64,000 bases of DNA, taken from contig DGTK01000015.1 of assembly GCA_002393735.1 (NCBI GenBank), positions 97,367 through 161,366 of the forward strand, read 5' to 3'. This document shows, piece after piece, positions 8,619 through 16,988 of this stretch. The position numbers and the translations under genes are program-made. Position 1 is the stretch's first letter; every line of letters starts with the position of its first letter. A model generated the notes under the pieces. The model ran no database searches and was not told the origin of the DNA. It saw nothing but the letters and a program-made list of their open reading frames with translations. Origin of the DNA: Lachnospiraceae bacterium UBA4338. Its GTDB lineage: Bacteria; Bacillota; Clostridia; Lachnospirales; Lachnospiraceae.

Positions 8619-9452
8619 ATGTTTAATTTAGGTGAGTATCAGAAACTGAAAGCATTTCGAAGAGAAGATTTTGGAATGCTCTTTATAGACGGCGACAACA
8701 AAGATGAGAAAATCTTATTGCCAAAGGCTCAGGTGCCTGAGGATATGAAGGTTGGTGACGAGGCGGAGCTTTTTATCTATAAGGATTCCTCAGACAGGCC
8801 AATTGCCACAATCCATAAGCCTCTCATCACACTTGGAGAAATCGCATCTTTAAAAGTAGTATCTTTGACTAAAATAGGCGCCTTCCTTGACTGGGGCTTA
8901 GAGAAAGATCTTCTCCTTCCATTTAAGGAACAGACCGGCGATTTAAGAGCAGGCGATGATGTGCTGGTTTCGCTCTACATCGATAAGAGTAAGCGCCTTT
9001 GCGCAACCATGAAACTTTATCATCACTTCAGCGAAGTCAGCAGTTATAAAAAAGATGACTGGGTAGAAGGCAGGGTATATGAACTCAGCGGCAACTTCGG
9101 GGCTTTTGTGGCAGTTGATGATAAGTATTCAGCACTCATTCCAAAACAGGAACTCAGCGCAAATCTTAAGGTCGGCGACAAGGTAAAGGGCAGGGTAATA
9201 GAAGTAACCGAAGATGGCAGACTCACCCTTAGCATCAGGGAAAAAGCCTATATTCAGATGGCAGTTGATGCCCAGAAAGTGCTGGAAGTAATAGACAGTT
9301 TTGACGGCGTGCTTCCATTTAATGACAAGGCCAATCCGGAGGTCATTAAGCGTGAAATGGGCATGAGCAAAAACGAGTTCAAAAGAGCCGTCGGCAGACT
9401 CCTTAAAGAGGGCTTAATCGAGATAAAAGAGAATTGCATAAGATTAAAGTAG
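8619..9452 (+). CDS. cvfB: S1-domain RNA-binding protein, CvfB family
   Basis: A 277-residue cytoplasmic protein with three consecutive S1-like beta-barrels followed by a winged helix, the CvfB/YitL layout. Recognisable stretches are the first barrel ending in PIATIHKP, the second beginning LGEIASLKVVSLTKIGAFLDWGL, the third VEGRVYELSGNFGAFV to GRLTLSIREKAY, and a C-terminal helix-turn-helix (SKNEFKRAVGRLLKEGLIEI). CvfB in Staphylococcus aureus affects RNA turnover and virulence regulators; the role here is probably RNA binding. GGGAGAG precedes the ATG. It is flanked by a divergent prepilin gene and a strong terminator, so it is likely a single-gene transcript. Confidence 0.9.
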   Translation: MFNLGEYQKLKAFRREDFGMLFIDGDNKDEKILLPKAQVPEDMKVGDEAELFIYKDSSDRPIATIHKPLITLGEIASLKVVSLTKIGAFLDWGLEKDLLLPFKEQTGDLRAGDDVLVSLYIDKSKRLCATMKLYHHFSEVSSYKKDDWVEGRVYELSGNFGAFVAVDDKYSALIPKQELSANLKVGDKVKGRVIEVTEDGRLTLSIREKAYIQMAVDAQKVLEVIDSFDGVLPFNDKANPEVIKREMGMSKNEFKRAVGRLLKEGLIEIKENCIRLK

Positions 9453-9472
9453 AAATTATTTCACAAATATTC

Positions 9473-9511
9473 AAAATCCACAATTTTTTTGGCGAAAATT
9501 GTGGATTTTTA
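9473..9511 (+). terminator. Strong intrinsic terminator after cvfB
   Basis: A long stem, AAAATCCACAATTTT (9473-9487) with AAAATTGTGGATTTT (9495-9509), and T-run. Confidence 0.85.
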
Positions 9512-9570
9512 CCTATATTTGGTATAAAATTATAGGCAGTGTGATTAGATTTAAATCCTGGAGGTTATGA

Positions 9571-10659
9571 ATGATTTCCAATCAGATATTACAGGAAGCA
9601 ATAGATGGAATTAAGTCCATTGCCGGTGTTGATTTATTCGTAGTGGACTTAGATGGCAAGGTAATTGTTGAGACAGCGCCTTCCATCAACTCTTATTCCG
9701 ACAGTTCCATGGAATTCGCCAAGTCCCCTGCAGACTCGCAGGAGATTCAGGGCTGCCAGTTTTTCAAGATATATAATGATGAGCAGCTTGAGTATGTGCT
9801 CATATGTACCGGCGCCGGCGAGAATTCCTACCTGGTTGGCAAAATGGCCGCCTTCCAGCTTCAGGGTCTGGTGGTAGCATATAAAGAAAGATTTGATAAA
9901 GATAACTTCATTAAGAATCTGCTTCTTGATAACATGCTTTTGGTGGATATTTATTCAAGAGCAAAGAGGCTTAAGGTTCAGACAGATACCAAGAGAGCGG
10001 TTCTCTTAGTTGAAACCGACAGTGGTAAAGATAATAATTCCCTTGAACTTGTAAGGGAAGCAGTAAGCCATAACAAAAGCGCCTTCGCCACAGCAGTTGA
10101 TGAAACCAATGTGGTAATAATCAAAGATCTTGCTGAGAATCAGGATGTTGAAGAAGTTGAAGCCTGCGCAAGATATGTGGTGGCTTATCTTAAGAAACAC
10201 GGAGTAGAGGGCGTAAGAGTTGCTTACGGTAATCCGGTAGAAGAAATCAGAGATGTATCAAGATCCTACAAGGAAGCCAAGATGGCGCTGGATGTGGGAA
10301 AGATATTCTTTGAGGAAAGAGAAGTAGTTGCTTATTGTGCACTGGGAATCGGGAGGCTGATTTTTCAAATTCCATTACCACTTTGCAGAATGTTTATGAA
10401 TGAAATATTCGGTGATAAGAATCCGGGCGAGCTTGATGAAGAAACACTTATGACAATTAATAAGTTTTTCGCAAACAGCTTAAATGTGTCCGAAACATCA
10501 AGACAGTTATTCATTCACCGTAATACCCTGGTTTACAGACTTGATAAGATTCAGTCGGCAACGGGGCTTGATTTGAGAGTATTTGATGATGCCATAACAT
10601 TTAAGATTGCGCTTATGGTATTTAGTTATATGAAGCATATGGAAAGTATAGATTACTAG
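9571..10659 (+). CDS. PucR/CdaR-type helix-turn-helix regulator
   Basis: A 362-residue protein with the three-part plan of sugar-diacid-type regulators: an N-terminal sensor-like domain (residues 1-115, starting AIDGIKSIAGVDLFVVD), a degenerate GGDEF-like middle domain (about 145-265, including VRVAYGNPVEEIRDVSRSYKEA), and a C-terminal PucR HTH (LNVSETSRQLFIHRNTLVYRL, about 305-325). GAGGT sits 6 bases before the ATG. Only 16 bases separate its stop from ftsE, so it appears to lead the ftsEX-M23-S41 operon. A PucR regulator heading a division operon suggests it may control cell-wall hydrolysis, but that is inference; its ligand is unknown. Confidence 0.85.
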   Translation: MISNQILQEAIDGIKSIAGVDLFVVDLDGKVIVETAPSINSYSDSSMEFAKSPADSQEIQGCQFFKIYNDEQLEYVLICTGAGENSYLVGKMAAFQLQGLVVAYKERFDKDNFIKNLLLDNMLLVDIYSRAKRLKVQTDTKRAVLLVETDSGKDNNSLELVREAVSHNKSAFATAVDETNVVIIKDLAENQDVEEVEACARYVVAYLKKHGVEGVRVAYGNPVEEIRDVSRSYKEAKMALDVGKIFFEEREVVAYCALGIGRLIFQIPLPLCRMFMNEIFGDKNPGELDEETLMTINKFFANSLNVSETSRQLFIHRNTLVYRLDKIQSATGLDLRVFDDAITFKIALMVFSYMKHMESIDY

Positions 10660-10675
10660 AAAGGACAGATTATAG

Positions 10676-11404
10676 ATGGCCAGAAACAGAAGAAAAGATA
10701 TGGGCGACAAGCATTCAAGATATGCAGTATGCCTTGAGAATGTTAACAAACAGTACGAAGATGGCATTCCGGCTTTGGTGGATATCAATCTCAAAATCAA
10801 TCCCGGCGAATTTGTATTCATTGTGGGTGAAAGTGGCTGCGGTAAGTCAACTTTAATCAGACTGCTTCTTCGTGAACTTACAGCAACATCAGGTAAGGTA
10901 TATGTTAATGGTTATGACTTAAATAAGATGAAGCACAGAGTTATACCTAAGTTTAGACGTGGTATCGGCGTGGTATTCCAGGACTTCAGACTTCTTAAGG
11001 ACAGAACAGTTTATGAAAATGTTGCTTTTGCACAGAGAGTTGTTCAGAAGAAAGAATCAGAGATTCGTAAGAACGTACCAAGTATGTTAGGTATCGTTGG
11101 TCTGGCAAGTAAATATAATTCAAAGCCAACTCATCTTTCAGGTGGTGAGCAGCAAAGAACAGCCCTGGCCAGAGCTTTGATTAATAAGCCTTCAATTCTT
11201 CTTGCAGACGAGCCTACAGGTAACCTTGATCCTCGTAACTCGGAAGAAATCATGGCCCTTCTTGAGAAGATTAATGAGAATGGAACCACAATCGTGGTTG
11301 TAACTCATGATGTACAGATAGTTAATGCAATGCATAAGAGAGTTATTACTCTTAAGCAGGGAACCATAGTAAGTGATGAAATAGAAGGCGGATATAACAA
11401 ATGA
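10676..11404 (+). CDS. ftsE: Cell-division ABC transporter ATPase FtsE
   Basis: The 242-residue ATPase of the FtsEX complex, which transmits the division or elongation signal across the membrane to peptidoglycan hydrolases rather than transporting a solute. It has Walker A GESGCGKST near residue 52, the signature LSGGEQQR near 155, Walker B ILLADEPTGNLD and the switch histidine in VVVTHD. The N-terminus is about 15 residues longer than in Bacillus (MARNRRKDMGDKHSRYA). The stop overlaps the ftsX start (ATGA), indicating coupled translation. Identification is secure from the ATPase motifs together with ftsX next door. Confidence 0.96.
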   Translation: MARNRRKDMGDKHSRYAVCLENVNKQYEDGIPALVDINLKINPGEFVFIVGESGCGKSTLIRLLLRELTATSGKVYVNGYDLNKMKHRVIPKFRRGIGVVFQDFRLLKDRTVYENVAFAQRVVQKKESEIRKNVPSMLGIVGLASKYNSKPTHLSGGEQQRTALARALINKPSILLADEPTGNLDPRNSEEIMALLEKINENGTTIVVVTHDVQIVNAMHKRVITLKQGTIVSDEIEGGYNK

Positions 11405-12294
11405 ACTTAAGAACATTTTTTTATACATTAGGTCAGGGTATCAAGAATATATTCAAAAACGGCTGGTTCACAATTGCGTCACTGGCAACCATCAGCGCCT
11501 GCCTGTTTGTATTCGGTACTTTCTTTTTAGTAGCAGTTAACTTGGATCACATTGTCAAAACCGCCGAGCAGGGCGTATCAATTACAGTATTCTTTGATGA
11601 AGGCCTGTCGGATGAGAGAATTAAGGAAATCGGCGATTTGATTGCAATGAGATCTGAAGTTTCAAAGGTTGAATTTATTTCAGCAGATCAGGCGTGGGAA
11701 GATTTCTCCAAGGAACTTGGCGAGAATGCAGAAGGCTTTACAGAGAACCCACTTGAGAACTGTGCAAACTATCAGATATATCTTCGTGATGTTTCCCTTC
11801 AGTCAAGACTGGTTAATTATCTTGAGAATGTGGAAGGCATAAGAAAGGTTAATAAATCAGATATTACTGCCAATACCTTGGCAGGTGTAAATATGATTAT
11901 TGCATATGTATCAATCGGTATGATTGGAATACTTCTTGCAGTATCAATCTTCCTTATCAGTAATACCGTTACAATCGGTATTTCCATGAGACAGGAAGAA
12001 ATCAAAATCATGAAATACATCGGTGCAACAGACTTCTTTGTAAGATCACCATATGTTATTGAATGTATTATCATTGGTCTTGTTGGTTCACTGATACCGC
12101 TTGCAGTATTATTCTACGGCTATAATTTTGCCCTTGAATTTATTGAAGACAAGTTCTTCTTCATTAGAGACATTGTGGCATGTATTCCGGTATTTGATGT
12201 ATTTAAATACTTAGCACCTATATCAATCATAATCGGTGTTGGTATCGGTTTCTTTGGTAGCTTCTTCACTGTTAGAAAGCATCTGAAAGTTTAA
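11401..12294 (+). CDS. ftsX: Cell-division permease-like protein FtsX
   Basis: The 297-residue membrane partner of FtsE. It has one N-terminal span (residues about 20-45), an extracytoplasmic domain of about 110 residues that in other bacteria binds a hydrolase or its activator, and three C-terminal spans with the FtsX signature region (MRQEEIKIMKYIGATDFFVRSPYVIE). The coiled-coil M23 protein encoded 10 bases downstream is the obvious candidate partner. Overlap with ftsE by four bases and close spacing to the next gene indicate one operon. Confidence 0.96.
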   Translation: MNLRTFFYTLGQGIKNIFKNGWFTIASLATISACLFVFGTFFLVAVNLDHIVKTAEQGVSITVFFDEGLSDERIKEIGDLIAMRSEVSKVEFISADQAWEDFSKELGENAEGFTENPLENCANYQIYLRDVSLQSRLVNYLENVEGIRKVNKSDITANTLAGVNMIIAYVSIGMIGILLAVSIFLISNTVTIGISMRQEEIKIMKYIGATDFFVRSPYVIECIIIGLVGSLIPLAVLFYGYNFALEFIEDKFFFIRDIVACIPVFDVFKYLAPISIIIGVGIGFFGSFFTVRKHLKV

Positions 12295-12304
12295 TGAGGT
12301 ATAG

Positions 12305-13621
12305 ATGGTTAAACTTAGTAGAAAATCAATTCTATATTCTGCTCTGGTATTAAGTCTTGCAGGTAGTGTATTATTTACATCACTGCCTGTTTATGCAACT
12401 TCCAATTCGTCTTCCTCATCAGAAAGCACTTCTTCAAATGAAAAAAGTGATGAGAAGACAGAGGAAGAAAAGAAAGCGGAGGAGGCCAAAATCTCCGCCA
12501 TTCAATCCAGCATAGCCAATAAGGAACAGCAGATAAAAGATGCTGAAGATGAAAAGAAAAAAATCAACAGCGGTCTTACAGACATAAAAGCAATTAAGGC
12601 AAAGCTTGTGGCAGCCAAGGCTTCCCTTGCCCAGTATGTTAAGGAACTTGATGAGAATGCCACAGCCATTCAGGAAAAAATAGATTCCCTTACTGAAGAG
12701 ATTAAAGTAAAGGAAGAAGAAATAGTTCAGGCTGAGGAAGATCTGAACGAAGCCATTGAAATGCGTGACGAGCAGTATGACTCAATGAAGAAGAGACTTC
12801 AGGTCATGTATGAAAATGGCGGCGATACGTATTATATTAATATTCTGACAGCATCGTCCAGCTTCGGGGATTTTTTAAATAAGATGGATTACATTAATGA
12901 AATCTCTGAATATGACAATAAGATGTTTGAAGAATTTGCCGAGAACGTGGAATATGTAGAGGTCTGCAAGACAAGTCTTGAAACGGAAAAGGACTTACTT
13001 GATACTACCAGGACTGCGGCAGAAGAAGAGCGAAAAGCACTGGAAGAATTAATTTCTGAAAAGGAAGCAGAGATTGCAGCATATGAAGCAGATATTCGTA
13101 ATCAGCAGGCACTGATTGATGAATATGAAGCATATATAGCAGAGCAGAACAGTATAATTGCTGAACTGGAAAAGGCAGTGGCACTTGAGAAGGAGAATCT
13201 TCAGAGCGCCAGATCATATGATGGTGGTAAGTTCTGCTGGCCGGCGCCAAGTTATACCAGAATATCCGATGATTACGGCTGGAGACTTCATCCAACACTT
13301 AATGTGCAGAAGTTTCATAACGGGGTTGATCTGGCGGCTCCGGGAGGAACCAACATACTGGCAGCTTATGACGGCAAGGTCGTGGGCGCAGCCTACAGTT
13401 CCACCATGGGTAATTATGTTATGATAGACCATGGCGACGGACTCTATACAGTTTATATGCATGCCTCGTCCCTTTGTGTAAGTGCAGGACAGGAAGTTAC
13501 AAAAGGACAGGTAATCGCAAAGGTGGGTACAACAGGAAGAAGTACCGGTAACCATTTGCATTTTGGTGTGAGATTAAATGGTGAATATGTAAGTCCGTGG
13601 GGATACATATCAGCACCATAA
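12305..13621 (+). CDS. EnvC-like coiled-coil protein with LytM/M23 peptidase domain
   Basis: A 438-residue secreted protein with a signal peptide (hydrophobic to about residue 28, cleavage near VYATS), a low-complexity Ser/Glu/Lys linker, two long coiled-coil stretches (about 55-165 and 215-300) and a C-terminal LytM domain (about 315-438). Zinc-site residues are intact: H338 and D342 in HNGVDLAAP, and H417/H419 in HLHFGV. Unlike E. coli EnvC, which has lost these, this should be an active endopeptidase. Its position after ftsX matches the coiled-coil hydrolase regulated by FtsEX; Bacillus uses CwlO with an NlpC/P60 domain in that role. The symbol is left blank because the family has several names. 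Confidence 0.9.
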   Translation: MVKLSRKSILYSALVLSLAGSVLFTSLPVYATSNSSSSSESTSSNEKSDEKTEEEKKAEEAKISAIQSSIANKEQQIKDAEDEKKKINSGLTDIKAIKAKLVAAKASLAQYVKELDENATAIQEKIDSLTEEIKVKEEEIVQAEEDLNEAIEMRDEQYDSMKKRLQVMYENGGDTYYINILTASSSFGDFLNKMDYINEISEYDNKMFEEFAENVEYVEVCKTSLETEKDLLDTTRTAAEEERKALEELISEKEAEIAAYEADIRNQQALIDEYEAYIAEQNSIIAELEKAVALEKENLQSARSYDGGKFCWPAPSYTRISDDYGWRLHPTLNVQKFHNGVDLAAPGGTNILAAYDGKVVGAAYSSTMGNYVMIDHGDGLYTVYMHASSLCVSAGQEVTKGQVIAKVGTTGRSTGNHLHFGVRLNGEYVSPWGYISAP

Positions 13622-13636
13622 AAGGAAGTGATAAAA

Positions 13637-14911
13637 ATGGATAACAACAATGTAGTTCAGGAAAATGAAAACAAGGTAGTGGTTGAAGAAAATGCCGCAA
13701 AGCCTAAGAAAAAAGGCAGACTGACCTGGAGCGGAGTGCTTCTTGGAATACTGATTGGTATTCTTGTGATGTTTATTCCGACGGTTATTTTCTGTGCAAT
13801 TAATCTTATAAGCTATACACGGCTTAAGGTACGTCTGGATAATATTAATTCATCCATAGTTACTCAGGATGTGGCTACCAAACTTGATAATCTGGATGCC
13901 ATTTTGAATGCTTATTATTACGAAGACGTGGATAAAGAAGCAGAAAAGGACGCCCTTTATTATGGCTTAATGGAGTCGGTTGGTGACCCGTATACCTGCT
14001 ATTATAACGAAGAAGAAATTGCTGAGTTATATGAAGATTTGTCCGGTAATTTTCAGGGAATCGGTGCTTATATCCATAAGGATGTAGATGCGGATTATTG
14101 TGAGATTCAGAGTATCATTCCCAATTCCCCCGCATCTACCACAGACCTTCAGGCAGGAGATGTGATTATTAAGGTTGATGATACGGATACCTTTGGCATG
14201 ACCTTAAATGAAGTTGTAAGTATGATAAGAGGCGATGAAGGTACCACGGTTGTGCTTACGGTAAGCAGAGGCGGAGAAGAGAAGGAAATCTCAATTGTAA
14301 GAGCCAAGGTCAATGCTCCAAGTGCCACATATGAAAGCCTTGATAACGGAATCGGTCTTATTACAATCACCGAATTCAATGATAATACTTATGAGCAGTT
14401 TGTGGAAGCAAAACAGCAGTTTATAGATAATGGAGATACTTCTTTAATTATTGACTTAAGAGGAAATCCTGGTGGCAACCTTGATACAGTTGTAAACATT
14501 GCCCAGGAGATTCTTCCACAGGGACTTGTAGTTTATACAGAAGATAAATATGGCAAGAGAGAAGAGTATAAGTGCGATGGAAAGAAGGAGATGAACGTTC
14601 CTATCGTTGTACTTGTGGACGGCTCTTCAGCCAGCGCATCAGAAATTCTTGCAGGCGCAATCAAAGACCATAACAAGGGTACATTAATCGGAACCACAAC
14701 CTTCGGTAAAGGCATAGTTCAGAAACTGATTTCCCTTTCGGACGGTACTGCGGTTAAGGTTACAGTAAGCAAGTATTATACACCGAATGGCGTTAATATC
14801 CATGGTACAGGTATTGAACCTGACATTGAAGTTGAGTTTGATGCTGATGCTTATACAGAAGATGGAACTGATAATCAGATGGAAGCAGCAATCGAATATT
14901 TAACAAAATAA
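13637..14911 (+). CDS. S41 family C-terminal processing peptidase (CtpA/CtpB-like)
   Basis: A 424-residue serine protease anchored by one N-terminal membrane span (about 33-58), then a helical region, a PDZ domain (about 125-205, including GIGAYIHKD and AGDVIIKVDD) and the S41 catalytic domain. The Ser/Lys dyad is present with the expected 25-residue spacing: S333 in SASASE and K358 in TTFGKG. Such proteases degrade or process exported proteins and some regulate cell-wall hydrolases. The ATG at 13637 has AGGAAG 8 bases upstream; a GTG 9 bases earlier overlaps that site and was not used. It ends the PucR-ftsE-ftsX-M23 operon. Confidence 0.93.
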   Translation: MDNNNVVQENENKVVVEENAAKPKKKGRLTWSGVLLGILIGILVMFIPTVIFCAINLISYTRLKVRLDNINSSIVTQDVATKLDNLDAILNAYYYEDVDKEAEKDALYYGLMESVGDPYTCYYNEEEIAELYEDLSGNFQGIGAYIHKDVDADYCEIQSIIPNSPASTTDLQAGDVIIKVDDTDTFGMTLNEVVSMIRGDEGTTVVLTVSRGGEEKEISIVRAKVNAPSATYESLDNGIGLITITEFNDNTYEQFVEAKQQFIDNGDTSLIIDLRGNPGGNLDTVVNIAQEILPQGLVVYTEDKYGKREEYKCDGKKEMNVPIVVLVDGSSASASEILAGAIKDHNKGTLIGTTTFGKGIVQKLISLSDGTAVKVTVSKYYTPNGVNIHGTGIEPDIEVEFDADAYTEDGTDNQMEAAIEYLTK

Positions 14912-14915
14912 TATT

Positions 14916-14929
14916 CGAACAAATGTTCC
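14916..14929. promoter_or_regulatory. LexA (SOS) operator upstream of uvrBA
   Basis: CGAACAAATGTTCC matches the Gram-positive LexA/DinR box (GAAC-N4-GTTC), with matching flanking C residues. It lies 89 bases before uvrB, a classical SOS gene. The match is seen in sequence; regulation is inferred. Confidence 0.8.
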
Positions 14930-14955
14930 TAAAGTTGTAGACAGATTATGAATAT

Positions 14956-14989
14956 AAGTGGTATACTTTATGAGTATGCCACTTTATTT
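14956..14989 (+). terminator. Terminator or leader hairpin between the ftsEX operon and uvrB
   Basis: Stem AAGTGGTATAC (14956-14966) pairs with GTATGCCACTT (14974-14984) and is followed by TATTTAATTT. It ends the cell-wall operon, but it also lies downstream of the LexA box and so could be inside the uvrB leader. Confidence 0.65.
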
Positions 14990-15017
14990 AATTTGCATAG
15001 TATATTAAGGACAGGAT

Positions 15018-16988
15018 ATGGATTTTAAATTACATTCAAGTTACAAGCCGACAGGTGATCAGCCGGAAGCCATAAAGAAACTGACAGAAGGATTTAAGAA
15101 GGGTAATCAGTGTCAGACTCTTCTTGGTGTTACTGGTTCCGGCAAGACTTTTACCATGGCGAATATTATAGAAAACTTAAACAAGCCGACGCTGGTTCTT
15201 GCTCATAACAAGACGCTGGCAGCTCAGTTATATGGGGAATTCAAGGAGTTTTTCCCGGAGAATGCGGTGGAGTATTTTGTATCATATTATGATTATTATC
15301 AGCCTGAAGCTTATGTTCCCCAGAGTGATACATATATTGAGAAAGACTCATCCATTAATGATGAAATTGATAAGTTAAGACTGTCGGCAACCGCATCTTT
15401 GACAGAAAGAAATGATGTTATTGTTGTGGCGTCGGTATCATGTATATATGGTCTCGGCAGTCCTGATGATTATCAGTCTCTCGTTGTGTCATTAAGACCG
15501 GGACAGGAAATATCAAGGGATGATGTAATTAGAAGTCTGATTGCAATTCAGTATGACAGAAATGACCTTGATTTAAACCGTGGTTCATTCCGTGTTCGCG
15601 GTGATGTTGTGGATATAGCACCGGCTGAAGGCAATAAATATAATATAAGAATTGAATTTTTTGGAGATGAGATAGACAGAATCTGTCAGATAGACAAGGT
15701 ATCAGGCAAGGTGCAGGGAACACTGGAACATACCATTATTTTTCCGGCATCCCACTATGTTGTGGCGCCTGAAAAATTAGCGAAGGCCTGCGATGAAATA
15801 GAAGCCGAGATGAATGAAAGAGTTGAATATTTCAGAGGCGAGGATAAATTTCTGGAGGCTCAGCGTATTAAGGAGAGAACTTCTTTTGATATAGAGATGC
15901 TGAGGGAGACGGGATTTTGCACAGGTATTGAGAACTATTCAAGAATACTTAGCGGAAGAAAACCGGGAGAGCCTCCTATGTGTCTTCTTGATTTCTTCAA
16001 GGGGGATTTTCTGATGATAATAGATGAGTCACATATGACCATTCCTCAGGTTGGAGCCATGTATCATGGAGACAGGTCAAGAAAGACAACGCTGGTGGAT
16101 TATGGTTTCAGACTTCCGTCTGCCCTTGATAACAGGCCCCTAGCATTTAATGAATTTGAAGATCATATAGATCAGGTTTTATTTGTATCTGCAACGCCGG
16201 GTACTTATGAAGAAAATCATGAATTATTAAGAGCAGAGCAGATCATTAGACCTACCGGTTTGCTTGATCCTGAGATTACTGTTAAGAGCGCTGAAGGTCA
16301 GATTGATGATCTGATTTCTGAGTGTAAAAAAGAAATAGAAAAAGGTAATAAGGTTTTAGTTACCACCCTTACCAAGAAGATGGCAGAAAGTCTTACATCA
16401 TATATGGAGAAGGTGGATATAAGAGTAAGATATCTGCATTCGGATATTGATGCTTTGGAAAGAACGGAGATTATCCGCTCCATGAGACTGGATGAATTCG
16501 ATGTGCTTGTGGGTATCAACCTTCTTCGTGAAGGTCTTGATATTCCGGAGATTGGCCTAGTGGCAATTCTGGATGCGGATAAGGAAGGATTTCTACGTTC
16601 AAAAACATCCATGATTCAGACTATAGGACGAGCTGCCCGTAATGTAAACGGCAGGGTTATCATGTATGCCGACAACATGACCGAGTCCATGGAATATGCA
16701 ATTAATGAGACAAACAGACGCCGTAAAATTCAGGATGAATATAATAAAGAACATGGTATTACTCCAAAGAGTATTGTGAAGGAAGTAAGAGATTCCATCA
16801 GTATTTCCAGAAAGGCTGCTGAGACTGATGATGGTGATACTTACGAATCCATGTCCAATAAAGACCTTAAGAAACTTATTGTGGAATATGAGAATAAGAT
16901 GCGTAAGGCTGCCGTTGAACTTGATTTTGAGTCTGCGGCAAAATACAGAGATGAAATTAAAGAGATGAGGAAGTATATAGATGAGTGA
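15018..16988 (+). CDS. uvrB: Excinuclease ABC subunit B
   Basis: The 656-residue damage-verifying helicase-like subunit of nucleotide excision repair. Walker A LLGVTGSGKTFT is at about residues 35-46, the beta-hairpin region (YYDYYQPEAYVPQSDTYIEK) at about 92-111, helicase motifs include DESHMTIPQ, SATPG and the motif VI arginines in QTIGRAARN, and the C-terminal UVR domain (ELDFESAAKYRDEI) recruits UvrC. Full length for the family. AAGGACAGG precedes the ATG. The stop overlaps uvrA by eight bases, indicating translational coupling, and a LexA box lies upstream. Confidence 0.97.
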   Translation: MDFKLHSSYKPTGDQPEAIKKLTEGFKKGNQCQTLLGVTGSGKTFTMANIIENLNKPTLVLAHNKTLAAQLYGEFKEFFPENAVEYFVSYYDYYQPEAYVPQSDTYIEKDSSINDEIDKLRLSATASLTERNDVIVVASVSCIYGLGSPDDYQSLVVSLRPGQEISRDDVIRSLIAIQYDRNDLDLNRGSFRVRGDVVDIAPAEGNKYNIRIEFFGDEIDRICQIDKVSGKVQGTLEHTIIFPASHYVVAPEKLAKACDEIEAEMNERVEYFRGEDKFLEAQRIKERTSFDIEMLRETGFCTGIENYSRILSGRKPGEPPMCLLDFFKGDFLMIIDESHMTIPQVGAMYHGDRSRKTTLVDYGFRLPSALDNRPLAFNEFEDHIDQVLFVSATPGTYEENHELLRAEQIIRPTGLLDPEITVKSAEGQIDDLISECKKEIEKGNKVLVTTLTKKMAESLTSYMEKVDIRVRYLHSDIDALERTEIIRSMRLDEFDVLVGINLLREGLDIPEIGLVAILDADKEGFLRSKTSMIQTIGRAARNVNGRVIMYADNMTESMEYAINETNRRRKIQDEYNKEHGITPKSIVKEVRDSISISRKAAETDDGDTYESMSNKDLKKLIVEYENKMRKAAVELDFESAAKYRDEIKEMRKYIDE

